DNA of 62,459 nucleotides. Source: Monosiga brevicollis MX1. Lineage: Eukaryota; Opisthokonta; Choanoflagellata; Craspedida; Salpingoecidae. The first letter of the stretch is position 1. Every line of letters begins with the position of its first letter. The stretch lies in NCBI RefSeq assembly GCF_000002865.3, contig NW_001865061.1, positions 586,605 through 649,063 of the forward strand, read 5' to 3'. Both the position numbers and the translations under genes were made by a program. Below the pieces are notes generated by a model. It saw nothing but the letters and a program-made list of their open reading frames with translations. It ran no database searches and was not told the DNA's origin. Below are positions 1-12,302 of this stretch, piece by piece.

Positions 1-38
1 AGACGAGCGTTCAACGTGGGGCACGGTGTAACAGAAGC

Positions 39-1851
39 ATGGCTGGCAAGATGGATGTGGATCAATGGGTGGAGTTGGTGAAGGATTGCAAGTATCTGCC
101 AGAGAATGAGCTCAAGGTAAAGAGGAAGAAAATGAAAAGCGCGCGCGTATGGCGGTCACTGCAGGCGGACGGACGGGCGAACGGGCGAACGGGCGGACGG
201 ACGGACGGCCCCGAGGGCCTTTGCTATCAAAATATCGCTCTGCATGCCTTTGTTTTTGGCTCCGCTTTTGCTGTTGCGGGGTGGTCCTGCCCTTTTCTAC
301 CTCTCACGGCGGCTCAACTATTGGCACCGTAGGCATTGTGCTCCAAGGTGTCGGAAATTTTGCTCGAGGAAGGCACGGTGCAAACCGTCTCCAGTCCCGT
401 GACCGTTTGCGGCGACATTCACGGCCAGGTCTATAATTGCTCTCTGACCCTACCCCGGCCCGCTGGTACCCTTGCCAATGATCCATCCTGGCTCACAGCA
501 TCGATGTTGCTTTGGGCTTTTTTTTTTCAATAGTTTTATGATCTCGAAGAGCTCTTCCGGCACGGTGGTCAGGTGCCCGACACCACCTACATTTTCATGG
601 TTCGTCGCCTGTCTCGTGCCTCGACTTGGTTTTGATTTCGAGTTTACCCTTTGCGACTTTTCCCGTTTTATTTGTTTTTCCGCAAAGTTTCGAATCGCCT
701 CAACGTTCTGATTCATCGCCTTTCCAGGGTGATTTTGTCGACCGTGGCCACTACAGCCTCGAAACCTTCACCCGCCTTCTCACCCTCAAAGCCAAGTGCG
801 TTTTCCGTCCGCTCGTGCGGCGACACCATCCCCCTCGTCATCTCCTTCTTCCTGCCGTTACGATCACCTCCTCTTTTCTCTCTCTCTCTCTCTCTCGCTC
901 GACTTGTGCGCGTCTTTCTCTTGCACATCCAGGTACCCGGACCGCATGGTGCTCTTGCGCGGTAACCACGAGACGCGCCAAATTACCCAGGCCTACGGCT
1001 TTTACGGTCAGTCAAGCTGCCTAAACCCACCCCCGCCCTGCTCTATTTCTCGTCATCTAACGCCCTCGCCCAATTTTTTTTTTTTTCCACAGACGAGTGT
1101 CTGCAAAAGTATGGCAACTCCAACGCTTGGAAGTATTGCACCGAAGTCTTTGACCTCCTCTCCGTTGCAGCCCTCATCGACGATCAGATCCTTTGCGTGC
1201 ACGGTGGTCTTTCCCCCGATGTTCCCACCGTCGATCAGGTACACCTGCAGCTGCATCACCCACCCCTATCTCGAGTCACAACTAGCAACTCTCATCCCCT
1301 CCTCCTCCGCCTTGCTTGCCATTTTGCAGATTCGTACGATTGAGCGCTGCCAGGAAATTCCACACGAAGGCGCCTTTTGTGATCTAGTCTGGTCGGATCC
1401 CGATGAGATTGAAACCTGGCTCGTCAGTCCTCGCGGTGCTGGCTACCTCTTCGGCAGCAAGGTCGTCTCTGAAGTAAGTGCCAATCTTGCACGCGCCACT
1501 TCTTTGCCAGCAAGCGCAAGCCTCCCCCACCTGTACACAACATGAATTCCAGGCACATGCGTCGTTCTAATGCCGCCTTGGTCCGTCTCTTAGTTTTGCA
1601 ACATCAACAGCCTCAAACTCATTTGCCGTGCCCATCAACTCGTCCAAGAGGGCCTTCAATATCACTTTGAGAATAACGCGCTGGCCACCGTCTGGTCTGC
1701 CCCCAACTACTGCTATCGGTATGTTCACCTCAATCTCGCTTGCCCAACCCGCCAACATCCTCTTTCCATTCAACAGACACATCAAGCTTGACCGCCCATT
1801 TTCTCATCAATTTTCTTGACCTTGCCGCGACCTTCCTTCTTCTTCTTGTGC

Positions 1852-1890
<39 letters not shown>

Positions 1891-2042
1891 TCTTTTGCTC
1901 TCGGCGCATCTGCAGTTGCGGCAACGTTGCCTCCATCCTCGAGATCAACGAAAAGCTGGAGCAACACCCAATCTTCTTCGAAGCCGTGCCAGAGGAGAAG
2001 CGCAACGTGCCCGCTGCACGTACGACCCCGTACTTTCTATAG
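39..2042 (+). CDS. PPP6C: Serine/threonine protein phosphatase 6 catalytic subunit (PPP6C orthologue)
   Basis: Metal-dependent PPP-family phosphatase; by family it is the catalytic subunit of PP6, acting in cytosol and nucleus with SAPS and ankyrin subunits. I read nine exons: 39-116, 333-428, 534-599, 728-795, 933-1006, 1093-1238, 1330-1473, 1594-1718 and 1916-2042. They join in frame to 307 residues, against 305 in human PP6C. Visible PPP signatures are GDIHGQ (residues about 54-59), GDFVDRG, LRGNHE, HGGLSP, RAHQLV and [11 protein letters not shown]. The N-terminal [10 protein letters not shown] and the C-terminal TTPYFL are typical of PP6; the tail leucine is the residue methylated in this PP2A-like group. 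The start is the first in-frame ATG and gives the expected N-terminal length. The gene converges on meckelin. Splice sites are canonical and the last intron carries a poly-T run. All metal-binding residues are present, so it should be active. Confidence 0.95.
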
Positions 2043-2423
2043 ATAGACTACCCTGTCGCCCAGTCCATTCCGTGTGCTGGGGCAAGGCCCGACTTGCTTC
2101 AAATGACCATGCAACATATTGAAACCCCATCGGCGCGGCACCGTTCCTCTCTCCCCCCTTTTTTTTCTTTTCTTCTGTGCCATGTTTTGTTGTTTGTGAC
2201 TTTTTTTCCATATGTGTGTGAGATGGCGTGCCGTTGTACCTTTTGATTTTCCAAGATTCAGATTGGTTCTGCAGCCCCGCTTGCCCAACGCCAACTCGAG
2301 CTTGACTTGCATCGCCTTCTTTTTTGTTTTGTTTAAAATGATCTTTCCACGAGAAGCATGGGGATCCACCTGAACCTTGAATTGCAGCCAGCTGCCTTGT
2401 ATTTTATATCAAACACACGCCCG
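2043..2423. other. Convergent 3' intergenic spacer
   Basis: Spacer between the stop codons of the PP6 gene and the meckelin gene. It is T-rich and presumably holds both 3' untranslated regions. I see no RNA gene, repeat or further coding sequence. Confidence 0.6.
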
Positions 2424-5400
2424 TTAGAGGAAGCGGTCATCCAGCAATGTCTTGTTGGAAATGTTAATCCGCCCATAACGCTGTCGCAAAGCAGTGAGCA
2501 GCTCGATCACGACAAATGCAGAAACAGCTGCCGCAGCATAACTAGACGAAAATTCACGCGAACGCGCCACAAATTTGTTAGATAGCCAAGGCTGGCGCAG
2601 TGCATGTTCGACACTCAAAAAAAGGGGGGCTCCTTCACACCACTAGCAGAGCAAGCTTCGAGGCCAATACAGAACTTGCAACGCTACATACTTGTGCCAG
2701 ACGCGGTCCCAAAACAGAAATTGGAACAGCTCCACCAACACGAGAAATCCCTAAACCAAATCATGAGCGCAGCCATCATCAAGCTGAACTTCTTGAGCAA
2801 CAGAACCATAGAATTTAGCCTCACCTCTGATCCCATGAAAAGGGTTGTCTGGAACCCGTTGCTAAAGTCGCGATAGAAAATGCCACGATTCAAGACAACC
2901 GGAGTGCGATCCACAAGCCGATCCACAAAAGAACGATTCTGCACAGCAGCAACAGTAGCAGGCACCGGCGTCGCATTCATTAGCTCACACCTAGAGCTGA
3001 GAACGCCCGACAATCAATGGCGTTGTTTGCATGACTGAAGCACAGACAAAGACGTACAGCAACAACGTAGTCGAGATCGGGATAGCTGCGCTGCAAATAG
3101 GCCATCCAATGCATGTTCAAATCGGCTTGGGCGCGCGTGCTGTGCAAGCGCGCGTTCGTGAGCGCCTGACGATCGGCAGCCGTGTGGCGAGGCAGCTCGG
3201 CATCCTGCAGAATAAAAGCACCCAAAACATGACAGATTGGTCAAAGACACACATGCACAGGCAAGATCTGCGATTGAAGTATCGGACGCTCACCTGTCGC
3301 ACGCTGTTTAACAAGGCGGCGTCCCAGTGTTCGCGCAATCGAGAAGGTATATACACTTCAAACGTTTGCAGGTCCTCGCTTGGCTCCAACCCTCGTGGGC
3401 TTGTCAAGTTCATTTCCTCCTAAAACACCCCAAGAGTTTTGACCCGACTCCATCAGGATGAACGGATGAACACCGCCACAACATGAGATTGGAAAGTCTA
3501 GCACCAACCTTGCGCAAATTGTCCAAGAGCTTGTCCATGCTAACATCAGCAAACCCGTGGGGGCTTTGCCCATGAATATACCAGCCCCGATAATCCGAGT
3601 CCATGACAACCAAGCTCACGTTGAGCACGGAGAGACGATCAACAAAATGCGTCAGCTTGTCCTGATTTGTCGACAGTTTACGCCGGTTAGTTAGGATTAG
3701 CACACGCAAAAGGAAAGTGTGAGTCTGAAACGATTCGAGGCCAAGCGTATGTCCTTCACGCCCAAGCTTTTGATCCTTCCCCTAACAAGCGCAACAAACA
3801 GGCCAGGGGTAGAGAATGGGAGGCATGACTTACGCCGACGTAGCGCAGATAAATGGTCTGGCCATACGCAAAGATGGCCAAGCTCAGAAAAACGTAGATC
3901 AGGACGACCAAGCCAAAGCGCAAAAGGTGGTGATCTTTGGACTAGAGGTTGCAAGAAAGTTGGCCAGCACGACACGTTGTGAGCATAAGGTGCCTTGGCT
4001 CGTCAAGTCATCTTCAAGCAAACAGCATGAGCGGGCCTACCCGATAATCTGGAGCATAGCCACTGCTGTTCTCGGCATACTCGCCAACATCAAACCCGTA
4101 GAGGCACAACAGGACTAATAAAAGGCGGACGGCCGGAGGCACGCGTCGATAGGTTTGGATAGCCAACCACTCTCGCGCTGCCTGGATGCGGCGCCAGACA
4201 CTGATCATGGGCACCGAGCCTTGCCCCGGATCATTCTCGGTGCGACCGGGTGGTTTGGCGTCCCCCGCCGTGACAGAGGGTGAAAGCTTGGAACGCTCCC
4301 AATCGATGAAGAACACATCGCTGCTGCTTTGACGGTACACGAGCCAGATGGCATCCGCCAGCAGGAACCAGGTCACAATGGGCAAAAAGTACTCGTCAAG
4401 ATAATCACGCTGCCGCTTGACGGGCAAAAATGACGAGTGTTGGCGGCGACCCGTGAAAACCAATACAAGATGGATGCTGTAGCCAATGCACGCCCAAGCC
4501 ATCAGCACGGAAAAAGCATGTAGTGCACTGCCTGCCGTAACGAGCAGAGTGTCACCATCGACAAACTCGCGCTTGTGGCGGCGCTTCCACATGGTTGTGA
4601 TGTAGCCAGCGTACACTATGCTGAGGAGTGTAAAGGTCACGGCAGACCATTGCAAGGCTTGCCAGTGCTCACCCACATCGCTCACGTATTCGACCTCGAG
4701 GCGAGCCTGAATGCGACAACAAAAGGGCTAGTCAATCAGGCCTGAAATTGACACTCATGCTTACGTGCGTTGAAAAAAGCGCACCGTATGGGCCCGCGCT
4801 GACTTACCGGTACGGACGCAGTGTTGGAGGACATGGCCACATCCCCATACGTGACCACTGCATACTGTGGGAGGCGCCCAGCGGGCCGGATGGTGAGCCA
4901 AGGAAAAAAATAATATCGCTCATCGAACCAAGCCATGCAACTCAAAGAGATCTGTGACGAAAAGATCAAGGGTCGCGTACTAGGCTGGAAAAGGTGCCCT
5001 CGTCCTTATTATCATCGGCCTCGAAGCGCAACACAAGATGTTGTAACCACCGAACTGCGCGAAGTTGGCCGTCGAGGTCCATCCCCAAAGCTGCGTCGCG
5101 CAAAAACATTCGCCGCTAGGCAACATGAACCCGTAGTGTTGATGAGACCGAGCTGCCCATGACTGTGGCCGCCTTGAGCCAGGACCTTGTCTGAGGCAAT
5201 GGCGTACCGTAAAAAGCCAGGTGCTAGAGTCGCTGCCCGCATTAGGAGACAGATCAGCGCTCTGTAGGTTGGTGATGAGAAGAGGAATGGGCTCAAAAGC
5301 CCCAGTTGTGGTTTGCAAAAAGAGCTCCAGCAAAACATTATCGCCTGCATCAGAACGCAGAATCACAAAAACATGAAAAAAGGGGGTGGGGGGTTACAAG

Positions 5401-7496
5401 TAAACAAAAGAAAAAAAAAACCCCCCAAGGTAAAGAGCGTCAGCAAGACGCACCACTGGTAAGGTCAGCCACGTCAACTTGACAGCCTTCACTGATGGGG
5501 GTTCCAAAGTAGCGCCACGCTTGGGAAAATGTTGATGGACACAACTACCCAAAGTTGAAGGGCAAGCATGAGACAACAATTCGACGGGATGAAATGAAGA
5601 GCAAGTGGAAGAAGCGACAGCGCGAGGCCATACCTCGAGATCATCGGCGTCCAGCGGTCTGAACTCGGCCAGTTCGCCTGTGAGGGAGTAGACGGCCACA
5701 TAAATTTGCAATCGATGATCATTCTACAAGACACACCCCACCAGTCAATACAGCAAATTAGTTCAAAACACAAGAGAGCGGGCGCAGCAGTCGACAGCCG
5801 GGGACATGCCAGACGATGGGCAATTGCGACATACGCTGATGTTGGCGGTGATAGCGCCGAGCTCGGCGTCTCGAGTGTAATACAGCCAGGGCAGGCTCTC
5901 AGGCCTGTAGGATCGCACCCCATGTGCACAGATCAGTCGAATAGCTAGAGCCGGATAGAGGCAAGGAGAACAGGGCAGGATGTAAAGGATTCAACGGCCA
6001 TACCAGGAGGCAACATCGTTAACGCCCAAGGAGGCGACCTGCAGCATGTCGTTGTACTGGGTGCACGGTTCGCTGCTACTATCGTAAGCTGTCAAGGCGC
6101 ACAAATTGGCAAGACGCTGACAGGCCATCGCCCTCTGGTTGTCAGCCTCGGCATTCTAGACACAGCCGGACATGAGTTGGGGAGGAGAGCAGGGAAGGCG
6201 ATAGAAGCCAAACATAGGCCAACGGCGAGGAAGCAGACCTGACACAACAGGACGCTGGCACGGAGCTGTGCTTCAAGCAGTCCTGAAGTCACGGTCAGTC
6301 CCGCATCCTGCATCAAGTGTTTCAAGGTGGATGCCAGGGTGAGAAATTTTAAAAGAAGCCTTTCAGGAGCCAAGCTGAGGGAGGGTGCGCGTACATCAAA
6401 GGATACTTGGAGCTGACGCTCAGTGACTTGGTAGGCATCCACCACGCTCGAATCTAGGCAAGTTCCATCCAGCTGCGGCGTGTGACAAAAGCACCATCAG
6501 CGGGAAGAAGGCCACCCCAGCTGCTAGGACAAAGGGGCACAAACTCGCACCTCTGTCATGTCCAGGGGACAAGTGCAGCCCGTGGTGTCGGTGCTTGTCA
6601 TGCGAACGTCTGGGCAGACAACGCAGGCGGTGCCAGCTGCATCTGGCTGCTCGAGGGTGGCAAAGCAGTTGGTGTGACTTTGTGAGAGACCCAGATGATA
6701 TGGTCACGGCGCAAATGACAAGGGAATGGAACGGACCGTGGTGCCGGAGGGGCAAGGCAGGCAGGCTGTGGAGCTGCGCAAGGACTGATTTGAATCAAAG
6801 TCGGCTAAACCAGGATGAAAGAAGATTGGATTGGAAGCAGGCATGCTGAGTGCGGTTTCGCCTCGATGGACAACTCGAAAAAGGGTAAAAGAGGGAGAGG
6901 CGGTTGAGTAGGACTGACAGCGAATGCTCTGAGCCGGGCAGGGACACGATCCATCCTCTGCAATGGTGGTGGAGCAGACGATGCAGTCCTTGCCATTCAG
7001 CGCTACCACCTGATTTGGAAAGGCAAGAATGAGAAATGAGACAAGGAGCAGAGGGGCAGGCCGACACGCGAGGCAAGATGCTCAAGGGGAGGGGGCGTGA
7101 CCTCATCATTCCCACAGGCAGTGCACGCAGTTGTTTCCGCCACGGCTGTTGCTCGCGACTGCGGCGCACAAATGCACTCTATCGGCACGGCAGGAGAAGA
7201 TTGGTGAGATGGCATGTGCTTCAAGTGGGGCACGCCGCATTACCAGCGCCAGGTGAGAGAGAACCGAACCGACCGGCGGCCTCTGCGACCTCGTTGGTGC
7301 CACACGCGAAGCAGCTGAGGGAGAGCGAATCAAAGGCCACCGACGCGGCCGCGCATGAATCGGGCGTAGCCAGCTCCACCTCATTAACCGCCACCATCAC
7401 CATCACCTGCCCAAGCACCACCAACAGTGCCAACAACCCCCTGCCACCCAAGCGTAGCCGCTGTAGGCGCCCCACCGCCGCCACCGCCGCCGCCAT
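2424..7496 (-). CDS. TMEM67: Meckelin (TMEM67-like transition-zone membrane protein)
   Basis: Meckelin is a Frizzled-like multi-pass receptor of the ciliary transition zone (MKS complex). The minus-strand gene has many small exons. The ATG at 7496 opens a signal peptide (hydrophobic core LLALLVVLGQVMVMV). A cysteine-rich N-terminus follows, with CFACGTNE, CTACGNDE and GKDCIVCSTT segments at the expected spacing. The largest exon, about 4014-4690, carries several membrane segments and the near-diagnostic VFFIDWERSK, followed by a WLAIQTYRRV segment; both match the family order. Next come YIHGQSPHGFADV (about 3520-3600), IFYRDFSNGF (about 2850) and the terminal TLLDDRFL, which resembles the vertebrate end TLVDQRFLI. 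The stop is at 2424-2426. I did not resolve every intron between 4690 and 7200. The gene implies a conserved transition zone in this flagellated organism. The family call is strong and exact exon limits are not. Confidence 0.88.
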
Positions 7497-8351
7497 CTGT
7501 GTGTGTATGTGTGTGTGTGTGTGTGAAGAAAAAAAATTTCAAAATTTTCAAAACGAAAGAAGAGAATTTATTTTAATTTTTGACGAATTTTAGCGAATTT
7601 TCATGGATTTTTGATGAAATTGTTTTCGAGTGTTTTGGAAGGTTCCTCTATTATCCTCTAGACTTATCTTGAAGATGGTATGCGGCAGAGGGTGGTGGCG
7701 GTGATCCTTCCTTGTGGATGTGTTGTACAATTTGCCTTGAGTTGCGGTGGAGGTGAATATCAGTCACAACTACGACTACGAGTCGTAATCGACTCCCTCC
7801 CCTCCCTCCTCTTTCCCTGAGCAAATCGTAGCATCGACGCTGCAGCTGATAGTGCAAGAAATTCGAAGCGCGTTTTTCCATGTGTCAATTGCGATCCGAC
7901 GACGCACACGTCCATTGGCGGTATGATGACTTGACCTGTTTGAGGTCTTTGTGTGGTGTTTCTTGCTCGAGACGTCCGTGGATCCAGTGGAACTGACCGT
8001 CGGCTAATACCCTCTTCTTGCCCTTGACGTGACCAGGAGCTCCATGATGAACAGCTTAGAGGTTTGTGATGTTCGCATGGGATACTATGTTCAGGTGACA
8101 GAAAATCACAGATAATCACAATTATAATGGCATGAGTGTCGATGCACTTGAATGGACGCCGTCGGCGTAAGTGCTCCAGCGGCTCGGGAAAGATTTGAAT
8201 TTGGCGCAGTCAATTTAAGATTGACTATCAGCTGTTGTATACACAGTCAATCAACGGCACAGGGTCGATTATGAAGGCCAGGGCATACGCACGCAGGAAC
8301 GGTAGCATAGGCATTTACACCCTCTTGAGCCTGGGCTTGAGTATGTATGCG
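7497..8351. repeat. AT-rich spacer between meckelin start and AKR stop
   Basis: No convincing coding sequence. 7516-7640 is strongly AT-rich with runs of AATTTT. A short perfect hairpin (7-base arms AGTCAAT and ATTGACT, 5-base loop) lies at 8208-8226. The part next to 7496 presumably contains the meckelin promoter; no TATA box is evident. Confidence 0.5.
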
Positions 8352-10338
8352 TCAGCACCAGGGCTGGCACTGGGTGGCGTAAATCTTTTGCTGGGGTAGT
8401 TTATTGAGGGCAGCCATGTCGTCGGCCTCGAGCGAGACACTGGAAATGCCCTACGGACAGAACATGCGCCCAGTGCACGAGTCGGGGCGTCAGTGCATGC
8501 TTGACGCAACCGCGGAGGCAGGGTCAGAGTACCCGGCTTACAAGATTGGATGCCATGTGAGTGGCATTGTGGGAGCGGGGGATGGCGACACCATGACCAT
8601 CCATCTTTTGCAGACTCCAAGCCAAGGCGACCTGTCCTGGAGTGAGCCCCCGCTTCTGTGCTTGCGAGCATGGGCAGCGCCACAAGAAGGTGAGTGGGGG
8701 ACGGGGTGCTCCTCTCACAACCATATGCTTGCGAGAGGTGGAGTAGCGCAGTGGCAAGCATCCATGAGCTGACCTCGGCTACTTGATGAACAACGGGGTC
8801 ATCAAGCATGGTTGATCGGGGGTAGGCGCCCACTGAAAAGTTGCAGCAACAGGTGTGTGAGCTAGAGCGCGGCGTGCCATCCCGTCAATCATTGCTTGGA
8901 CGAGTCAAGGGAGCTCACGTACTTGGGGCATAGCCAGTCAAGGTGATATTACGGGCCTTGCAAAAGGCAATCAGGTCTATTGAGCGGAGCAAGGGCATGA
9001 GGCTCGACTTTGAATCAGCACTGGGTGCGCCGACGCGCGAGCCCACCATCATTGTGGTAGTATGGGTGGTTTTCGATCTGGTTGACGGCTGGCCATAGAC
9101 CGTAAACGTCGTAAAGCTAGACCCGGGCAACAATGGTGGGCCAAAAGGGGGTGAGGCAAAAGGCAGGAAGGTGACGACGGCGTTTCAAGAGCGTGGCCGT
9201 GGCACCTGCTGCAAATCGCGTTGTTCAAAGTTGGAGACTCCGATGGCGCGCGTCAGGCCTTGGCGTTGGGCTTCCAGCAAACTGCCATAGGCCTCGATCC
9301 TGACGAGAGTCGTGTATGAGTTCAGGGTGTGTCAGTGAGAACACGGTGTTGGTCGTGTCGCTGCCAAGCAGAGACGGGCAGAGTGGGTAGCCGCGTACCG
9401 GCACTGGTAGTAGGTGCCATTGGCGGTATTGCTGGCATCAAAACACGCGGGTCGAGGGCGGGTATCGTTCTGGAGGCGGCCCGCGTGATGCAGAAGCAAG
9501 AGGTCTAACTTAGGGTCAAGGGTTGGGGTCTTCATAAAAGGATTACGCGTAAAAGGCAGCAAGGCCCGGGAAAAGGAAACAAGGCATTGACTGCGTACCG
9601 ACATAGCTCATATTCAAGGGCTCAAGGATCTGGGCGCGAATGGCCTACACAGGGGAACGACGAGACACGTGACACGTGAGGGCACAGCCGACATTGGGCA
9701 AAATGGGGGGCCACATCTGGCACATGCGACTGTGCCCAAGTGGGTGGGCCTGTCAAAAGGAGGATTTTTTTTTTTTTGGGAGACCCGAGCAGAGTGGCGT
9801 ACCGGAATCATGTTGGCGCTGTAGTTTTCAGAATTGATCTTGGAGGTGATGAAGATGGTGCTGCGGTCTACTTGGGAGGCCTAGCCGGGGATCAAGGTGC
9901 TTGGGTCATGCAATCGGCCTTTCAAGGCCGAGTCAGAGCCCAGGTGGTGTGGCGAGGAGCGAGTGAAAACTGCTCAAACCTGGAAAGCCTGGCTGATGTT
10001 GGGCTCGGAGCCATAATCCACACTGGTGTCAATGTGCGTGGCCCCGAGAGCTAGCCACTGGCTCACGTTGTAGCTTCCACAGCAAGAGCCTATGAGAACG
10101 CCAGGCGGATCAGATCGAGGCCCTGGCCACCGGCAGTCGCCAACAACGAAGCCAGCTGGCGGCACGGACGCGAAGGCGCGAGGGAAGGTCTCAAGTGTCA
10201 CGCACCAAGTCCAATAATGGGCATGTCAACACCGGTGGCAATCTGGATTGTAGGCACCACAACGCCACAAGCCTCGTTCAAAGCCAATGCCAGGATACAC
10301 ACGAGTGCCATCAAGCGGTTCTGACTGGATGCTGCCAT
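8352..10338 (-). CDS. Aldo-keto reductase with N-terminal signal peptide
   Basis: NAD(P)H-dependent oxidoreductase fold (AKR superfamily). Exon 1 (10338-10206) encodes a signal peptide with core LMALVCILALALNEACG, then a strand ending MPIIGLG. Exon 2 (10089-9980) gives ATHIDTSVDYGSEPNISQAF, with the catalytic Asp and Tyr. About 9800-9860 gives ITSKIN (catalytic Lys) and about 9500 gives LDLLLLHHAG (catalytic His), so the tetrad is intact. Downstream are a GVSNFEQ segment (about 9210-9260), ARNITLTGYAP (about 8920-8950), TPGQVALAWSLQ (about 8640) and AIPRSHNATHMASNL. The last exon reads LEADDMAALNKLPQQKIYAT and ends CQPWC with a stop at 8352-8354. Classical AKRs are cytosolic. Here the leader, five or more N-glycosylation sequons (NVS, NIS, NYS, NMS, NGT, NIT, NAT) and extra cysteines point to the ER lumen or secretion. 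The substrate cannot be told. Introns in the middle of the gene were placed only approximately. Confidence 0.85.
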
Positions 10339-11148
10339 GGTTTCTGGGTCTGGCTCCGATCGGTCAGGGGCCGCGATCGCGCGGTTTTGCTCGCACGTCA
10401 GGGTGTTTGTATTTGTCTTAAAATACTTTTTACTTATGCTTTGAAAAAGTAAAATACAAAATGCGATTGGTATTATGTAGAGAACGCACGTAGAGGGGGT
10501 GTAGCGTAAAAAGAATAAGAATACTTTTCAAACAAGTATTATACATCACACAGCTGCGCAGAGCTCCCGTTCTTTTGTGAGTGTGTGAGTGTGTGTGTCT
10601 CTCATCTCTGTGTCTCAATCTTGACTCTCTCTCTAACTCTCACTCTTTATCTCTCGGTCTCTCGCTCTCATTGTACTTTCCTTTACACCCTTTTCTCCTG
10701 ACCCTCTGTCTCTCTTAATCTCCGCCTCATTCGTCGTCTCTCTCTCTCTCTCTCTCTCGCATTTCTCTCTCTCTCCTCTCTCTCTCTCTCTTCTTTGGGT
10801 CAGTGAATATCGTTTTGGCAGCGGCACGGTGGTGGTATTGGCGCGGGGTCGAAGGATCGTCTTGGCATGGGATGGTTGATGGTGAATGGTGGCAAAGGGT
10901 GGTGGGGTGGTGGTGGTGAGAGGGTGGCAGTGTTGCGGTCGTGATTGTCGTGCTTGTCGTGTGATGGTTTGGGAGAGGAATCGCCTTGGTACACTCACTC
11001 TGGAACGGCGGGGTAGGTGTCTGGACTGCTCGCCGAGGCCAGATCCTCGTCGTGACCCGCAACGATTGGTAGCCACGACGCGTCGCTGATTCCCATCGCA
11101 GCACCCGTTGATCACGCCGGACACCCCAGCGGCAACACCAGTGCTAGG
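10339..11148. repeat. Divergent intergenic region with TC microsatellite
   Basis: This lies between the starts of the AKR (-) and cytochrome b561 (+) genes and so probably holds both promoters. 10420-10550 is AT-rich, with a small inverted repeat (TTTTACTT ... AAGTAAAA). 10620-10795 is a TC-rich microsatellite, purine-rich on the minus strand. A long open frame on the minus strand here is low-complexity shadow sequence. Confidence 0.6.
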
Positions 11149-11968
11149 ATGGCGCGCATCGTCACCACCATGGGCGGCCTGATGGCCGCTTACCTCATTT
11201 ACCTCGAGCCCCCGACCGCCATCACGGCATGGTTCCCCTGGCACATCTTCTTTATGACCATTGGCGTAAGTGCTTGTTCTCTGTCTCCGCCCCTCCCATC
11301 CCGCGTCTTTGGCTCTTGACCTTGGCCTCGCCCATCTTGACCTTCGGGCTCTCCTCCTACTTCTTATGCACCCTAGGTGTACGGCTTTATGTCGTACAGC
11401 GTGCTCAACTTTGTCTTCAACGGCAAGAAGGCCTATAACCAAACCGTCTGGTTCCATTTCGTTTTGAATGCCTTGGCGGCAGCCTGCATTCTCCTCGGTG
11501 CGTTATCTTTGAAGACCCGTACTCTTGCCGTGCATGTGTCCCCCGCCCGCCTCAACATTCATGTCCACCCGTGATCTTTTCCCCCGATTTTGGCCCGCCA
11601 CAGGGTTTGTGGCCATCTACACCAACAAGGAGACCAAAGGCAAGACCCACTGGAAGTCGTGGCACGGAACGATTGGCTTTTACACCTTTGTTTTGATCAT
11701 GGGCATGACCATTGGCAACATCAGCTTTCTCTTCCCCGACCAAATGGTGCGCGCCGTTGGTCCTAAAACGGTGAAGAAGATCAAGCTGGTTCACCGCATC
11801 GTGGGCACCCTTGCCTACGTGTTTGTCATGTTTGAAATGTTCCTGGCCTACTACTCAAACTGGTTCAACCGCAATGTGACCGGCGTCCTCTGGTATCTTT
11901 TCCCCACCATGACCCTCCTCATGGCCGCCATCGTCGTGGTCCAGGTCGCCCCCAAGTTTTTCCGGTGA
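11149..11968 (+). CDS. Cytochrome b561 domain protein (CYB561D-like)
   Basis: Transmembrane ferric or ascorbate-radical reductase family that moves electrons across endomembranes with two b haems. Exons are 11149-11265, 11377-11497 and 11604-11968, joining to 200 residues. Five or six hydrophobic helices fill almost the whole protein. Candidate haem-ligand histidines sit in PWHIFFMTIGVYG, VWFHFVLN, THWKSWHGTIGF and LVHRIVGTLAY, spaced as in the family. There is no N-terminal extension and no DOMON or other fused domain, so it resembles the short CYB561D1/D2 type rather than the chromaffin-granule form. The ATG at 11149 is the first in frame (MARIVTTMGG); an extra upstream exon is possible. 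The C-terminus is a short basic tail, PKFFR. Its convergent neighbour is the epimerase gene. Confidence 0.88.
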
Positions 11969-12302
11969 ACACCATGAAAAAAAGCTCTTTTGCTGCTGAA
12001 TGTTGTGTGTTGTAAATGCTCTTTGGTGCGGTCAGACCTTGCCATCGCAGCAGCCTGAGCTGCCAGCACATGCAGCAAATTGATCAACTGACTGGTTTGA
12101 CAGTGGCAGATTGAACTTGACCACAGACGCACATGATGACACGGTCGCACGCAGCGACAGAAACACACGAACATGATACAACATATCAATGCCATGAATA
12201 CAGATCCGGGCATTCATATTGACTCACACAACAAAACACGAAACAGGGCGCGAAGCAGGCCGGCGCTTCGTTGGAACAGGCCGCTGCGAAAAGAGGCATG
12301 TC
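11969..12302. other. Convergent 3' spacer
   Basis: Sequence between the stops of the cytochrome b561 and aldose epimerase genes. I see no structured element or further gene. Confidence 0.5.

Noticed and set aside
7651-8119. Overlapping minus-strand frames between meckelin and the AKR
   Set aside because: No domain, no splice structure, and composition unlike the neighbouring exons.
8730-8790. Possible tRNA-like stretch (GGTGGAGTAGCGCAGTGGCA)
   Set aside because: Resembles a D-arm start, but no anticodon arm or T-loop follows at the right spacing; it lies in an AKR intron or exon edge.
10633-11457. 274-codon minus-strand frame
   Set aside because: Antisense to the cytochrome b561 exons and running into TC repeats; no domain and wrong codon character.
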